Shown in pieces: positions 22,307 through 33,619 of a stretch of 64,000 bases of DNA. Origin of the DNA: Phocoena phocoena. Lineage: Eukaryota; Chordata; Mammalia; Artiodactyla; Phocoenidae. The position numbers were made by a program, and so were the translations under genes. Within the stretch, counting starts at the first letter, position 1, and each line of letters begins with the position of its first letter. Below the pieces are notes generated by a model, which saw only the letters and a program-made list of their open reading frames with translations, did not search any database and was not told the DNA's origin. The stretch covers positions 52,841,124-52,905,123 of the forward strand of contig NC_089226.1 of the NCBI RefSeq assembly GCF_963924675.1, given 5' to 3'.

Positions 22307-24115
22307 CATGAATGGATGTAGAATTTTTTCAAATATTTTTTCTGCACCTATCCTTTTTTTAATGTGATATATCACATTGATCAGTTTGTGCATGTTGAGC
22401 CAACCTTATCAAGGTGTACAATCCTTTTTTTTTTTTTTTTTGTACAATCCTTTTTACATATTGTTGGATATGGTTTGCTAATAATTTGTTGAGGATTTTT
22501 GCATCTATATACATCAAAGATATTGACCTATAATTTTTTTTTTTTATTGTAGCATCTTTGTCTTATTTTGGTATCAGGGTATCAGGGTTTTGGCCTCAGA
22601 ATAAATTTGAGATTGTTTATTCCTCTTCAATTTTTCAGAATAATTTGAAAAGGATAGGTATTAGTTCTTCTTTATATGTTTGGTAGAATTCCCCAGTAAA
22701 ATTGTTCAGTCCTGGACTTTTGTCTTCAGGGATTTTTTATTTATATTATTACAGATTCTATTTCACTTCTAGTGATAAGTCTGTTCAAATTGTCTGTTTC
22801 TTCTTGATTCAGTGTTGTCAGGTTGAATGTTTCTAGAAATTTGTCCATTTTTTCTAGGTTGTCCAATTTGTTGCCAAGCAACTGTTTATAGTAATCTTTT
22901 ATGAGTTTTTGTATCTTTGTGGTATTGATTGTTATTTCTTCTCTTTCATTTAGCATTTTGTGTATTTGGATTCTCTCTGTTTTCTTCTGGTGAGCCTGGC
23001 TAAAGATTTATCAATTGTATTTACTTTTTCAAAAGCAAAAACAGCTCTTAGTTCATTGATCTTTTCTATTTCTTTTTTAATCTCTATTTTATTTATTTCC
23101 CCTGTCATAGTTATTGTTTCCTTCCATTTGCTGACTGTGGGCTTGGTTTGACCTTTTTCTAATTCTTTCAGGTCGTAGGTTAGGTTGTTTATTTGAGGGT
23201 TTTGTTTGTTTGTTTCTTGAGGAAGGACTGTATTGCTATAAACTTTATTCTTTTACCTACTTTTGGTGCATCCCATAGATTTTGGAAAGTTATATTTTCA
23301 TTTACATTTATCTTGAGGTATTTTCTGATTTCCTCTTTGATTTTATCATTGACTCATTGGCTTTTGGTCACCATGTGTTTCATGTTTTCCCATTTTTCTT
23401 TCTGTAGTTGATTTCTAGTTTCATACTGTTGTGATTGGAAAAAAAATGCTTGATATAATTTTAATCTTTTAAATTTGTTGAGGTTTATTTTGTAGCCTAG
23501 TATGTGATTTATCCTGGAGGACATTCCATGTGCATGTGAAAATAATGTGTATTCTGCTGATTTTGAATGTGATGTCCTGTGGATATCTGTTAAGTCCAAC
23601 TGACCTGTTGTTTTATTTAAGACATTTAAGATTGTTGCCTTATTGACTTTTCGGTCTGGATGACCTATCCATTGATGTCAGTGGGGTGTTAAAGTCCCCT
23701 ACTGTTATTGTGTTATTGTCAATTTTTCCCTTTATGTCTGTTAGTACTTACTTTATATATGTAGGTGCTCTTTTATTGGATGCATTTCGGTTAATGAGTG
23801 TAATATCCTCTTCTTTTATAATGCCCTTATTTGTCTTTTGTTGTAGTCTTTTTTTAAAGTCTATTTTGTCTGATATGCATATTACTATCCCTGTTTTCTT
23901 GTCATTTTTGTTTGCATGAAATAGATTTTTCCATCCCCCAACTTTCAGTCTGTGTCTGTCTTTTGCCCTGAAGTGAGTCTCATGTAGGCAGCATATTGAA
24001 GGGTCTTGTTGTTGTTTTGATTCAATCAGTCACCCAATTTCTTTTGCCCAGAACATTTAGTCTATTGACATTTAAAGTATTTATTGATAGGTTTGTACTT
24101 ATTGCCATTTTATTA
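22307..24115 (-). pseudogene. L1-d ORF2 remnant (endonuclease and RT start)
   Basis: Pieces of 71 residues (22741-22956, linker before RT) and 81 residues (23354-23599, endonuclease C-terminal half with MSSRINHILGY). Also damaged by an oligo-T insertion (22415-22455) and an 8-bp tandem duplication of gtatcagg near 22571-22587. Confidence 0.8.
22415..22455. repeat. 15-bp direct repeat flanking oligo-T
   Basis: tgtacaatccttttt occurs at 22415-22429 and 22441-22455, separated only by a T run. L1 consensus (compare 4380-4390) has a single copy. It looks like a target duplication around a poly-A-only insertion. Confidence 0.75.
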
Positions 24116-24559
24116 CTTGTTTTCTATTGTTTTTGTTGTTCTTCTCTGTTCACATCTTTTTGTTTCTACCATTGTGGTTTGATGTTTTTCTTTTGTATTA
24201 TGCTTGAGTTTCTTTCTTTTCACTTTTTGTGTATCTATTATAGTTTTTTTTAAATTGGTGGTTACTATGTGGTTCATATATTTTGACCCATAGTTATATC
24301 TACTGGTAGTAGTTTAGGTTTAAACACATTCTAAAAGTTCTAAATTTTTCACTCCCTTCCCCACATTTTGTGTTTTTTATGCCTTTTGTTACATCTTCAT
24401 GTATATCCCTTAACTGTTTATTGTAGTTATAGTTGCTTTACATTTTTTGTCTTTTAATCTACATACTGACTTATTTAAATAATCTTCAATCCTTACTATA
24501 TACCTGCCTTTCCTGGTGATTTTTCCCTTTCCTATATATTCTTTCTTCTTTTCCATTTA

Positions 24560-25370
24560 GGGAAGACACTTCAACAGTTCTTTTATTGTAGGCTTAGTAT
24601 CGGTTCACTCTATTTATTGCTTTTCTGAGTAGTTATTTATCTGTCCTTCTATTCTAAATCATAGTCTTGCTGGATACAGTATCCTAGGTTGCAGTATTTT
24701 CCCTTTCAGCCCTTTAAATATGCCATGCCACTCCCTTCTAGCCTGCAAAACTTCTGCAGAGAAATCATCTTATAGCCTTATGGAGATTCCCTTGTATATG
24801 ACTCTTCGTCTTTTGCTGCTTTTTTTTAATTTTTAACTTTTGCCATTTTAATTATGATCTGCCTTGGTGTGTGCCTCTTTGGGTTCATCTTGTTTGGGGC
24901 TCTCTGTGCTTCCTATACCTGAATATCTGTTTCTTCTCAGGTTCAGGAAGTTTTTACCCATAATTTCATCAAATAAATTTTCAAGCCCTTTTTCTCTCTC
25001 TTCTCCTTCTGAAGCCACTATAATGTAAGTATTAGTACATTTGATGTTGTCCAGATGTCCTTTAAAACTCTTCTCAGTTTTTGTTTTTCTTTTTTCCTGT
25101 TCTAATTTAATGATTTTTAAAATTATTTTATCTTCCAGATCACTTATTCTTTCTTCTGTGTCACTTATTCTGATCTTAATTCCTTCTAGTGTGTTTCTCA
25201 TTTCAGTCATTTTATTCCTCATCTCTGACTGGTTCTTTTTCATATTTCCTACATACTTATTAAAATTTTCACTGTGTTCATCTATTCTCTTCCAAATCTC
25301 AGTTAGCATTTTTCTTACTAATCCTTTCCATTTTTATCAATTAAATTATTTATCTCTATTCCATTAGTTG
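24560..25370 (-). pseudogene. L1-d ORF1 remnant
   Basis: The longest piece is 25309-24848 (153 residues), covering the coiled coil (ISDTEERISDLEDKI) and part of the RRM-like domain. Frames before and after it are broken. It is distinctly diverged from the young ORF1s. Confidence 0.85.
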
Positions 25371-26820
25371 TTTTTTGTTTTTTCTTGTTCTTTTGTTTGA
25401 AATAAATTCCTCTGTCTTTTCATTTTGTTTAACTTTCTATTTCTCTATGAAACTAGGTGAAACAGTTACCTATCCTCATCCTGAAGAGGTGTCATTGTGT
25501 GAGAGTGTCCCTATGCAGTCTGCATGTGCCCAGTGGCTTTGGTGGGAGAGTTTGATCTGCAGTGAGTACCGGTCACTTCTTCCCCCAGTTTGTGCTAGCA
25601 GATATCACCTTGTTTGGAGGTCGGGTTCAGAGATGGTGGGGATAGAGTTAGTTCCAGATGTGAGCCATGGCTTCTCCTGTGCTCAGTGGCTATTACTACC
25701 CTATCAGTGGTGGGGTTGGGCCCCATTATGCTTGAGCAGAAGCCCTTAGGTTTGGATCTGAGCTGGTTCCATTCCCTCAAAATGTGCACTTGCTCCCTGC
25801 CTGGCAATGGCACCTTTGCCATAAATGGGAGTACACTGAAGCAAAAGGGGCCAGAGTGGGTGCCAGTATGGGCTGGGGCATATACTGGGATGGTTTCACC
25901 ACAATGGTCAGAGCTCCAGCCAATTTCTGACCCACCACCTCTATGAATGCCAACAGTGGCTTCCCTCAGCCCATTCAGATGCCTTCCATGTCTGAGCCAG
26001 TTTTAACCCCCACAGTGTGCACTTTTCTCAGTAACAGCAGCCTTCACCCTAGTGGGGATCTTCACTAGAGCTAAAGGGGCCAGAGACAGTTCTTGGCATG
26101 GGCTATAGCACATGCTATGATGACCCTGACGTGTGAGTCAGAGTTTCAGACATCTCCTGGTCTGCTGCCTCCATGCACATCAGTAGTGGCCACCCCTGCC
26201 CTGTTCAGATACAAAGCCAGGCCCAAGCCAGCTCTGTCTTCCCCAAGTATGCCCTCTCCTCAGCAACAGTAACCTTCACTCTAATGTGGAGCTGTGACAG
26301 AGCTAGAGGAGCCCGGGTCATGTTGGGACAGTTGTAGGAAACCAGCCAGAGCCCTGAGCAGTTTCAATATGCTTTTTCTGCCTTGTTTCCCAGAGTAAGG
26401 AAGTGTGTGTGTGTGCTCTTCATGAGCAGAGTCTCAGTTTCTTACAGCCCTCCTGTAAGTCCCATTGGTTTCCAAACCAGCTAAAGGTACTTGTCTTGCC
26501 ATTGTTCAATCCCAGGGCTGGGGTGCCTGATATATGGCTTAAATCCTGCAGTTCCCAGGAAGAATCTTCAAGCCTGTGATACCCTCCTCCTCTTCTGTGT
26601 TTCCTCCTAAGGGTATGAGTCCCAACCTGATCACTTCTCCTCCCTTCCTACCTGACTCCATGTGCATCTTTCTTTATAGCCTTGGTTGTAGAAGAGTCTT
26701 TCTACCAGTGTCCAATTTGTTTTCAGTGAGAATTGCTCCACGTGTAGATGTAGTTTTGATGTGTTTGTGGGGGGAGGTGGGCTCAGAGTCCTCATACTCT
26801 GTCATTTTGTTCTCCTCCCC
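25371..26820 (-). other. L1-d 5' UTR
   Basis: Moderately GC-rich sequence of roughly 1.45 kb upstream of ORF1. It shares little visible similarity with the L1-Y1/Y2 5' UTR, consistent with 5' UTR replacement between L1 lineages, but resembles the end of L1-a near 10750-10912. Confidence 0.65.
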
Positions 26821-27601
26821 AAGTTTTAACCATAAGTGGATGCTTAATTTATCAAATGCATTTTCTGCATCTATTAAAATGATTATATGATTTTTTATCC
26901 TTTATTTTGTTAATACATCACATTGATTGACTTGAGGATGGTAAACCATCCTTGCATTTCCTGGAATAAATTTCACTTGATTGTAGTGTATGATCATTTT
27001 AAGGTATTGTTGTTTTCAATGTGCTAACATTTTCTTGAGGATTTTTGTGTCTATGTTCATCAGAGATAGTGTCCTGTAATTTTCTTTTCTTGTGGTGTTC
27101 TTGTTTGGTTTTGGTATTAGGGTAATTCTGGCTTTGTAAAATGTGTTTGGAAGGTTTCCCTTCTTATCAACTTTGAAAAAATTTGAAATGGATAGGTATT
27201 AAATATTTGAATGTTTTGTAGAATTCACCAATGAAGCCATCTTGTCCTGTTTGTTAGGATTAATTTTTATTACTGATTCAATTTCATTTGTATTGCTCAG
27301 TCTGTTTAGATTTTCTATTTCTTCCTGATTTAGTCTTGGAAGATTGTATGTTTCTAGAAATTTATCCATTTCTCCTGGGTTTTCCATTTTTTTGTGTGTG
27401 TAATTGTTCTTACTGGTTTCTTATGTTCTTTTGTATTGCTATGGTGTTCGTTGTAACTCCTCCTCTTTCATTTCTGATTTTATTTATTTGAGCTTACTCT
27501 CTTTTTTACTTTGTTAGTCTACCTAAAGGCTCATCAGTTTCAAAGGACAAGCTCATAGTTTCATTGACCTTTTCCATTCTTTAGTCTCTATTTATTTATT
27601 T

Positions 27602-27615
27602 CTGCTCTGATCTTT
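27602..27615. repeat. Target-site duplication of CHR-2 SINE, left copy
   Basis: ctgctctgatcttt precedes the antisense poly-A of the SINE and recurs exactly at 27822-27835. Confidence 0.9.
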
Positions 27616-27821
27616 TTTTTTCTTTTTTTTTTTTTTTTTTGCGGTACACGGGCCTCTCACTGTTGTGGCTTCTCTGGTTCCGGAGCACAGGCAGGCTTAG
27701 CATCCATGGCTCACGGGGCCAGCCGCTCCACGGCATGTGGGATCTTCCTGGACCGGGGCACAAACCCGTGTCCCCTGCATCGGCAGGCAGACTCTCAACC
27801 ACTGCGCCACCAGGGAAGCCC
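27616..27821 (-). mobile_element. CHR-2-type SINE (tRNA-derived) in L1-c
   Basis: Antisense copy: oligo-T, then the hallmark 3' body (gcggtacacgggcctctcac) through to ccaccagggaagcc, the tRNA-like head. Perfect 14-bp target duplications flank it. This family is characteristic of cetaceans and their relatives (knowledge). It is mobilised by L1 machinery. Confidence 0.93.
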
Positions 27822-27835
27822 CTGCTCTGATCTTT
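27822..27835. repeat. Target-site duplication of CHR-2 SINE, right copy
   Basis: Exact second copy of ctgctctgatcttt. Confidence 0.9.
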
Positions 27836-29648
27836 ATTGCCTTCCTTCTACTATCTTTGAGCTTTGTTTAGTCTTCTTTTTTCTAGTTCTTTTAAGTCTA
27901 AAGTTAGAGGGTTTATTTGGGATTTTTCTTTTCTAAGTGTGTGGTAGGTCTGTATTGCTATGAACTTCCCTCTCAGAACCACTATTCCTACCCCTCACAG
28001 ATTTGGGTATTTCTCATTTGTTCCTAGGTAGTTTTTCATTTCTCTGATTTATTCAGTGATCATTGATTATTCAGTAGTATGTTGTTTAATATTCACATTT
28101 TTGTGTTTTTTCTTGAGATTGATTTCTAATTTCATACCATTTTTGTTGAAGATGCTTGATATAATTTAATCTTCTTGAATTTATTGACTTGTTTTGTGAT
28201 CTAATATGTGATCTATCCTGGAGAATGTTCCATGTGCAATCGAAAGGTATATGTATTCTGTGGCTTTTGAGTGAAATATTATGTATATATCAATTAAAAC
28301 CATCTGCTCAAATGCATTATTTTAGTCCAATTTTAACGTATTGATTTTGTGTCTGGATGATCAATCCATTGATGTAAGTGGGGTGTTTTAAGCCCCCTAT
28401 TATTATTGTAGGGCTTTTAATTTCTCCCTTTATTCCATTAATATTTGCTTTGTATATCAGTGCTCCTGTGTCTGGTGCACATACATTTATAAATGTTATA
28501 TCTTTTATCTGTATTGGCCCCTCTATCATTATACAATGCACTTCTTTGTCTTTTATTGCAGTCTTTGTTTAAAGTCTATTTTTGTCTGGTATGAGCATTG
28601 GTACTTCAGCTTTCTTTTCATTTCCATTTGCATGGAATATCCTTTTCCATCCCTTCACTTTAGTCTGTGGTTGTTCTTACTTCTGAAGTGAGTATCTTGT
28701 AGGCAGCGTGTAGATGGGTCTTGTTTTTGTGTCCATTCAGCCACTCTATGTTGTGTTTGGCAAATTTAGTCCATTTGCATTTAAAGTACTTATTGATAGG
28801 TGCATGCTTACTGCCATTTTGCTGATGTTTTCTGGCTGTTTTAGTTGTTCCTCTCTGTTCCTTTCTTCTTTCTCTCTTCCCTTGTGTTTTCTTTGTTTTC
28901 TTTAGTGTTATGTTTAGATTCCTTTCTCATTTCTTTTGTGTATGCACTGTAAGATTTTTCATTGTGGTTACTATGAGATTCACACATAACATCCCATGTA
29001 AATAGAAGTCTGTTTTTCAGTTGGTAGCAACTTAAATTTGAACACATTCCAAAGCTTTATCTCTTTACTACTCCCTACCTACAATTTGTTCTTTTGATGA
29101 CACAGTTTATATCTTTTTATTTTATGTATGCTTTAACTAATTATTATAATATTTAGCTAATTGTACTACTTTTGTCTTTTAACCATCCTGCTTGCTTTGT
29201 AAGTGATAGATTCTTTATCTCTTATCCTCCACTACCTTTATTACACATTTAACTTTTCTAGTGAGATTTTTACTTTTGTCTGTTTTATTATTATTAATTA
29301 GTGACATTTCTTTTCAACTTAAAAAATGTCTTGTGTCGTTTCCTGTAAGGCTGGTTTAGTGGTGGTAAACTACTTTAACTTTTGCTTATCTGGGAAACTC
29401 TTAATCTCTCCTTTAATTCTGAATGATAATCTTGCTAGGTAGAGACTTCTGGGGTGGAATTTTTTTTTTTTTTTTTTTTTCTTTCAGCACTCTGAATCTG
29501 TCATGCCATTCCATTTGAACTGTAAGTTTTCTGCTTAAAAATCTGCTGATAGTCTTTTAGGGTTTCCCTTATATGTAGCAAATTGTTTTTCTCTTGCTGC
29601 TTTAGGATTCTCTCATTATCCTTAACTTTTACCATTTTAATTATACAT

Positions 29649-29725
29649 ATATCTCAGAGATATTGGAGATTTCATTCCAGACCACCTTATCGAAGTGAGT
29701 ATCTCAACAAAGTGATCACATGAAT
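29649..29725 (+). mobile_element. Possible Tigger-type DNA transposon end
   Basis: tatctcagagatattggag followed by tccagaccacc and later agtgatcacatgaatt resembles the terminal region of a mammalian Tc/mariner-Tigger family. Only one end is seen and it is diverged. Confidence 0.45.
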
Positions 29726-30254
29726 TCCCGTTAGACTCAAAGCTTGTAGCTTCATAATAGCTTTGGCTTATTTCACCATCTTGTATGGGAAATTTTTATA
29801 TGCCTGAATATATTCACTGGATGGTGAATTGAGTCACAGTAGATGTTCAATAAACATTTGTGAAATTAATTAAAGAGGTTTCATTAAGTTAGTTACCAAC
29901 CCAGGGCATCAGTCAGCATAATGTGCATGCTATGGGAAGGGGAAAGGAGTAATAATGCTATCTTCTTACCTCTTCTAGTAATAGAAGAGGTAAGAAGATA
30001 GCACTACATACCAGTCTCTAACTTTATTGATATAAGCCTGGCAAAGTGGTCTCTCTTCTTGGGAGGTTTTAACATATGATACAAATCAGGATTGACACCG
30101 ATGTTCTAAACACTATCAAAGTCTTGCTAAGTAGCAGTCAACTTGCTAGGTATTTTAATTCATTCTAAGCCCCTAGTTAAATTGGAAATAATAAAATATA
30201 TATTATTTTGCACACGTTTTATGATTTCCTAAGTGTATGTATATCCATGATCAT
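29726..30254. other. Unique stretch with a hairpin
   Basis: No recognised repeat except the perfect inverted repeat at 29956-30003. No coding potential. Confidence 0.5.
29956..30003. repeat. Perfect inverted repeat (22-bp arms, 4-base loop)
   Basis: Left arm 29956-29977 begins tgctatcttcttacc. Right arm 29982-30003 ends ggtaagaagatagca and is its exact reverse complement. Loop gtaa at 29978-29981. It would fold as a 48-nt hairpin on either strand. Confidence 0.95.
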
Positions 30255-30445
30255 GGGAGATAGTATTGTATAGTACAGTTAACTGCACAGACTCAGTATC
30301 TGCTTGGATTTGAGTTTTGGCTGTATAATTTATTTACGTGTAACCTTGGACAAGTCTGTTAACCTCACAAACACTGTTTCCTCAACCAAAAAAGCAGATA
30401 GGAAGTATCTTATAAGGCTATTGTAATTATTAGTGGATCCTTATT
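30255..30445 (+). mobile_element. MIR SINE fragment
   Basis: Matches MIR order: a gagttttggctgtataa-type segment, then taaccttggacaagtctgtt (core) and a cctcaaccaaaaaagcagat-type 3' half. Confidence 0.75.
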
Positions 30446-31950
30446 ACAGGTGCTTCATTTATTTAATTTTGATTCACAGGAAGCACTCAAAAATGTTAAC
30501 AATGAATATAATGATCTTTTTGAATTTTATATACAAGCTTATGAAACAAGAAGGGGAGATTTTTGTCATTCTCTATTTTGCAGATAGAAAAAAATTGTGA
30601 TCGAGATCATTAAGCTTCTGCTGCGTAAGTAACTATCCAGAGGACCTGATGACTTGATGAATGTAGAAATTTGATTCTGAATTTAGTCTCTTTTCTCTGT
30701 AATATATTCCTACTATCTAAAATAGGGCCCCACTGTTCCTTCTTTGCTTTCTTCTCTTTGTAACGTCGGTCCTGGCTCACATTTATCAAAGCTAAGTGTG
30801 GGGGTAGGAAGGGATTTGTGCTCAAATGAGACTAACCATTCATCCCTACTGAGCAATTTTGAAGGGGAGCAATTTTCCTATTCTCTGCAAACCATTCCCA
30901 GGTACTATGAACAGTTGGTGGACAAAAAAAAAAAGATAGTCTCACTACTTTATTAAACATTTTTTGAAAGGATATCAAAAGGGCTTCATTTATAAAATGT
31001 TGTAAAGGTATAAAAACATTACCAACTACAAAGATAGATGGCTGAAATAAAACAGGAACTGATCCTTTTTGACAAGAATTCCTAGTGTAATTACCCTGTT
31101 CCTCTCTTAAATGTACCTTCTGAGAATTTGATATTAATCAAACCACATTTTTAAACAGACTGTTACATTAAGGAATGTGCATTTGTCCTCAGAGATAGTG
31201 CTGATTTTTTTTTTTTACTCTTTATCAAAGTGCATTTTAATTGACTAGCAAATTAAGAAACATATCTCCTACATATAATAAAAAAAAGTTCACAAAAATA
31301 AATAAGAGATTCCTATCAAAAAGATGTAGATTTATCTAGCTGCAGAGCTATACAGCTCCACTCTGTGTAAGACTACATCTAGTTTAGTGTTTCTGGGATC
31401 AATTTTAGCAATAATACGACACTGTAGAGAAGGTGTTAGGATTTTATACACACACAAACATACGTTTGTGTGATATATGTGTATATGAATATACATTGTA
31501 TACATAATACAGGCTGTAACATTAATATTTTCTTCTCTCTTGACCAGGAACATTAGATTATGTATGTATCCTGTAATGTGACATAGTAGCTCATGTCTGT
31601 AAACAGTCCTCAACTTGTTAAGCCCCGTTGATCTCAGAGAGGGAAAGGAAAGCATACTTTAGTCCAAGACTTTTACTAAAAAGACTCAATGTTCAAACCA
31701 TGGTATTATGCCTTATATTTTATAAATGGGAGAAATGGAAGAAATAAGAATATGTGCTTCTTGCCCTTAAACATAAATTCTATCATTGTGTTGAATGTGA
31801 AATAGTAAACTTTTTAAATGGCATCAATAATTTATATTTTAAGGTACTTTGCCATCTTCAAAGTATATTTATGACCATTGTTTCAAGTCTCTCTCACACC
31901 AACACCATTCAGTAGGGTTTGACTCAATACTACTTTGCTACAATATGACT
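30446..31950. other. Unique AT-rich stretch
   Basis: No recognised element apart from short A and T runs (30924-30934, 31207-31216) and a TA-rich patch near 31450-31510. Short open frames only. Confidence 0.5.
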
Positions 31951-32090
31951 AATGAAGTAGATATTATTATTAGCTCCATTTTATATGTAAAAACTTTAAA
32001 GAGAAGTTTCAGAGAGGTTAGGTAACTTGCCCAAAGTGAGTTTCTAATAAATATTATGGTTTAGATTTGAGTCCATTAGACAATGGGATT
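31951..32090 (-). mobile_element. MIR fragment
   Basis: Reverse-orientation MIR core: tcagagaggttaggtaactt then gcccaaagtgag. Confidence 0.75.
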
Positions 32091-32214
32091 GTTAAACCCA
32101 CTGCTTTGGTTATCAGGGAAAGTCTGGAAATCAAGAAAATCCATTTATCTTGTGAGTCTAAATGGCATAGCCAGATCCTGACACTTTTCAAAATTAAATG
32201 CTTTTCTATGTTAT

Positions 32215-32395
32215 CACAGTATATTGTTCATTTCTCTGCTATATAGCACCCAGTATAGTGTGACATGTAACATTTAGTTATATATCTATCTCTCTGCATG
32301 AGACCTGATTTTCTGAGGGCAAGAACCAAGCAGTTTGTCACTGTGTTCCTATCACAGGGTCCTAGACAGTACTTTCTGATTATCTTCCTAGTCTA
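32215..32395 (+). mobile_element. L2 3' end fragment
   Basis: Order of words (tgagggcaagaaccaagcag, tcacagggtcctagacagta) matches the L2 3' region. Diverged. Confidence 0.6.
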
Positions 32396-32744
32396 ACAAT
32401 GGTGCCAAGGCAGAAGCTGATAGTTTCTCTGCCTCTAGTGGGTAGTTTGCAATCTGTGCCCCTACAGCCATTAGACATTGTACTGACCTGGGCATCACCC
32501 TCAGAATTTTAAGTTGGATACTCATTTTCAAAGCTGAGGGCTCTTCTCCTTGAGTTTTCCTACTTTTCAGCAAGGATGAGGGAGCCCTTTTCTGCCGCCT
32601 TATCCACTGTTGAACCCTCTCCACACTAGATGTCCCTGTTCTTTTAATCCCTTCAAGAATGAATATCTCACCTTTTTCCATATTGCCTTTGGAATTATTT
32701 AAGCGGTTATCCATCTGCAGGAACTAAGTTGGAAGTGCTCTGAT
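32396..32744. other. Unassigned 350-bp stretch
   Basis: Contains an open 108-codon minus frame (32388-32714) without recognisable domains. I see no evidence that it is a gene. Confidence 0.5.
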
Positions 32745-32888
32745 TGCAGGCACTTTTTTTTTTTTAAGGTAAAATAATAATTTTGTTTTTATTATTCTTT
32801 TTTTAACCATTTTTTTGAAGTATAGTTACTTTACAATATTGTGTTTGTTTCAGGTGTACAGCAAAGTGATTAAGTTATTTATATGGTG

Positions 32889-32894
<6 letters not shown>

Positions 32895-32927
<33 letters not shown>

Positions 32928-32932
32928 TTTTT
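32895..32932. repeat. (TA)n followed by oligo-T
   Basis: Pure TA run passing into T's, inside an L1 3' UTR. Confidence 0.9.
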
Positions 32933-33318
32933 CAGATTCTTTTCCATTATAAGTTACTACAAAATATTGAATACAGTTCTGTGTGCTATACAGTAGGATC
33001 TATATTTAAAATAGTTTATCTATTTTATATATAGTAGTATATGCATGTTAATCGCAAACTCCTAATTTATCTCTTCCTCCACCCCAGCTATCCCCTTTGC
33101 TAACCATAAGTTTGTTTTCGATGTCTGTGAGTCTGTTTCTGTTCTGTACATAAGTTGATTTGTATTATTTTTTTAGATTCCACATATAAATGATATAATA
33201 TTTGTCTTTCTCTGTCTGACTTACTTCACTTAATACGGTAACGCTCTAGGTCCATCCATGTTGCTGTAAATGATATTATTTCATTCTTTTTTATGGCTAA
33301 GTAATATTCCATTGTGTG

Positions 33319-33354
33319 AATATACATATATATATATACATATACATATATATA
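33319..33354. repeat. ATATAC-rich simple repeat
   Basis: Alternating TATACATATA sequence in the ORF2 end of the same L1 fragment. Confidence 0.85.
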
Positions 33355-33619
33355 CCATGTCTTCTTTATTCATTCGTCTGTCAGTGGACATTTAGGTTGC
33401 TTCCATGTCTTGGCTGTTGTAAACAGTGCTGCTATTAATATTGGAGTGCGTGTATCTTTTCAAATTAGAGTTTTCTCCAGATATATGCCCAGGAGTGGAA
33501 TTGCAGGATCATATGGTAGTTCTGTTTTTAGTTCTTCAAGGAACCTCCATACTGTTCTCCATAGTGGCTGCACCAATTTATAGTCCCACCAACAGTATAG
33601 GCAACAGTATGCAGGCACT

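Larger units (their letters stand above)
22307..26820 (-). mobile_element. Old L1 (L1-d), right part: RT to 5' end
   Basis: Antisense ORF2 from the RT fingers (about 22307) to its start near 24110, an inter-ORF spacer (about 24120-24555), ORF1 (about 24560-25370) and 5' UTR (about 25370-26820). The 5' terminus near 26790-26818 (tactctgtcattttgttctc) resembles a canonical mammalian L1 start. L1-c resumes directly after it, which fixes the right border of L1-d. Confidence 0.85.
26821..28825 (-). pseudogene. L1-c ORF2 remnant (endonuclease, RT start)
   Basis: Small pieces only: 27387-27199 (62 residues, linker with [20 protein letters not shown]) and 28541-28317 (74 residues, endonuclease middle). 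The rest is frameshifted and a SINE interrupts it. Confidence 0.8.
26821..29648 (-). mobile_element. Old L1 (L1-c), right part
   Basis: Resumes at aagttttaaccataagtgg, exactly where ORF2 of L1-c broke at 14420. It continues through RT fingers, endonuclease (ORF2 start about 28820), a long inter-ORF spacer and the ORF1 C-terminal region (about 29330-29640), where it ends. It is therefore 5'-truncated. Interrupted by a CHR-2 SINE at 27616-27821. Confidence 0.85.
32745..33619 (-). mobile_element. 5'-truncated L1 3' end with target duplications
   Basis: Antisense L1: T-rich tail (32754-32766), 3' UTR, then the ORF2 C-terminal region ending about 33605. The 10-bp word tgcaggcact at 32745-32754 and 33610-33619 is the likely target duplication. 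Contains a TA repeat and T-run (32895-32932) and an ATATAC-rich stretch (33319-33354). Confidence 0.85.

Noticed and set aside
29461..29482. A second poly(A) insertion at the 22-base T-run in L1-c
   Set aside because: Related L1s have a shorter T-run at the same place and no flanking duplication is visible; simple expansion explains it.
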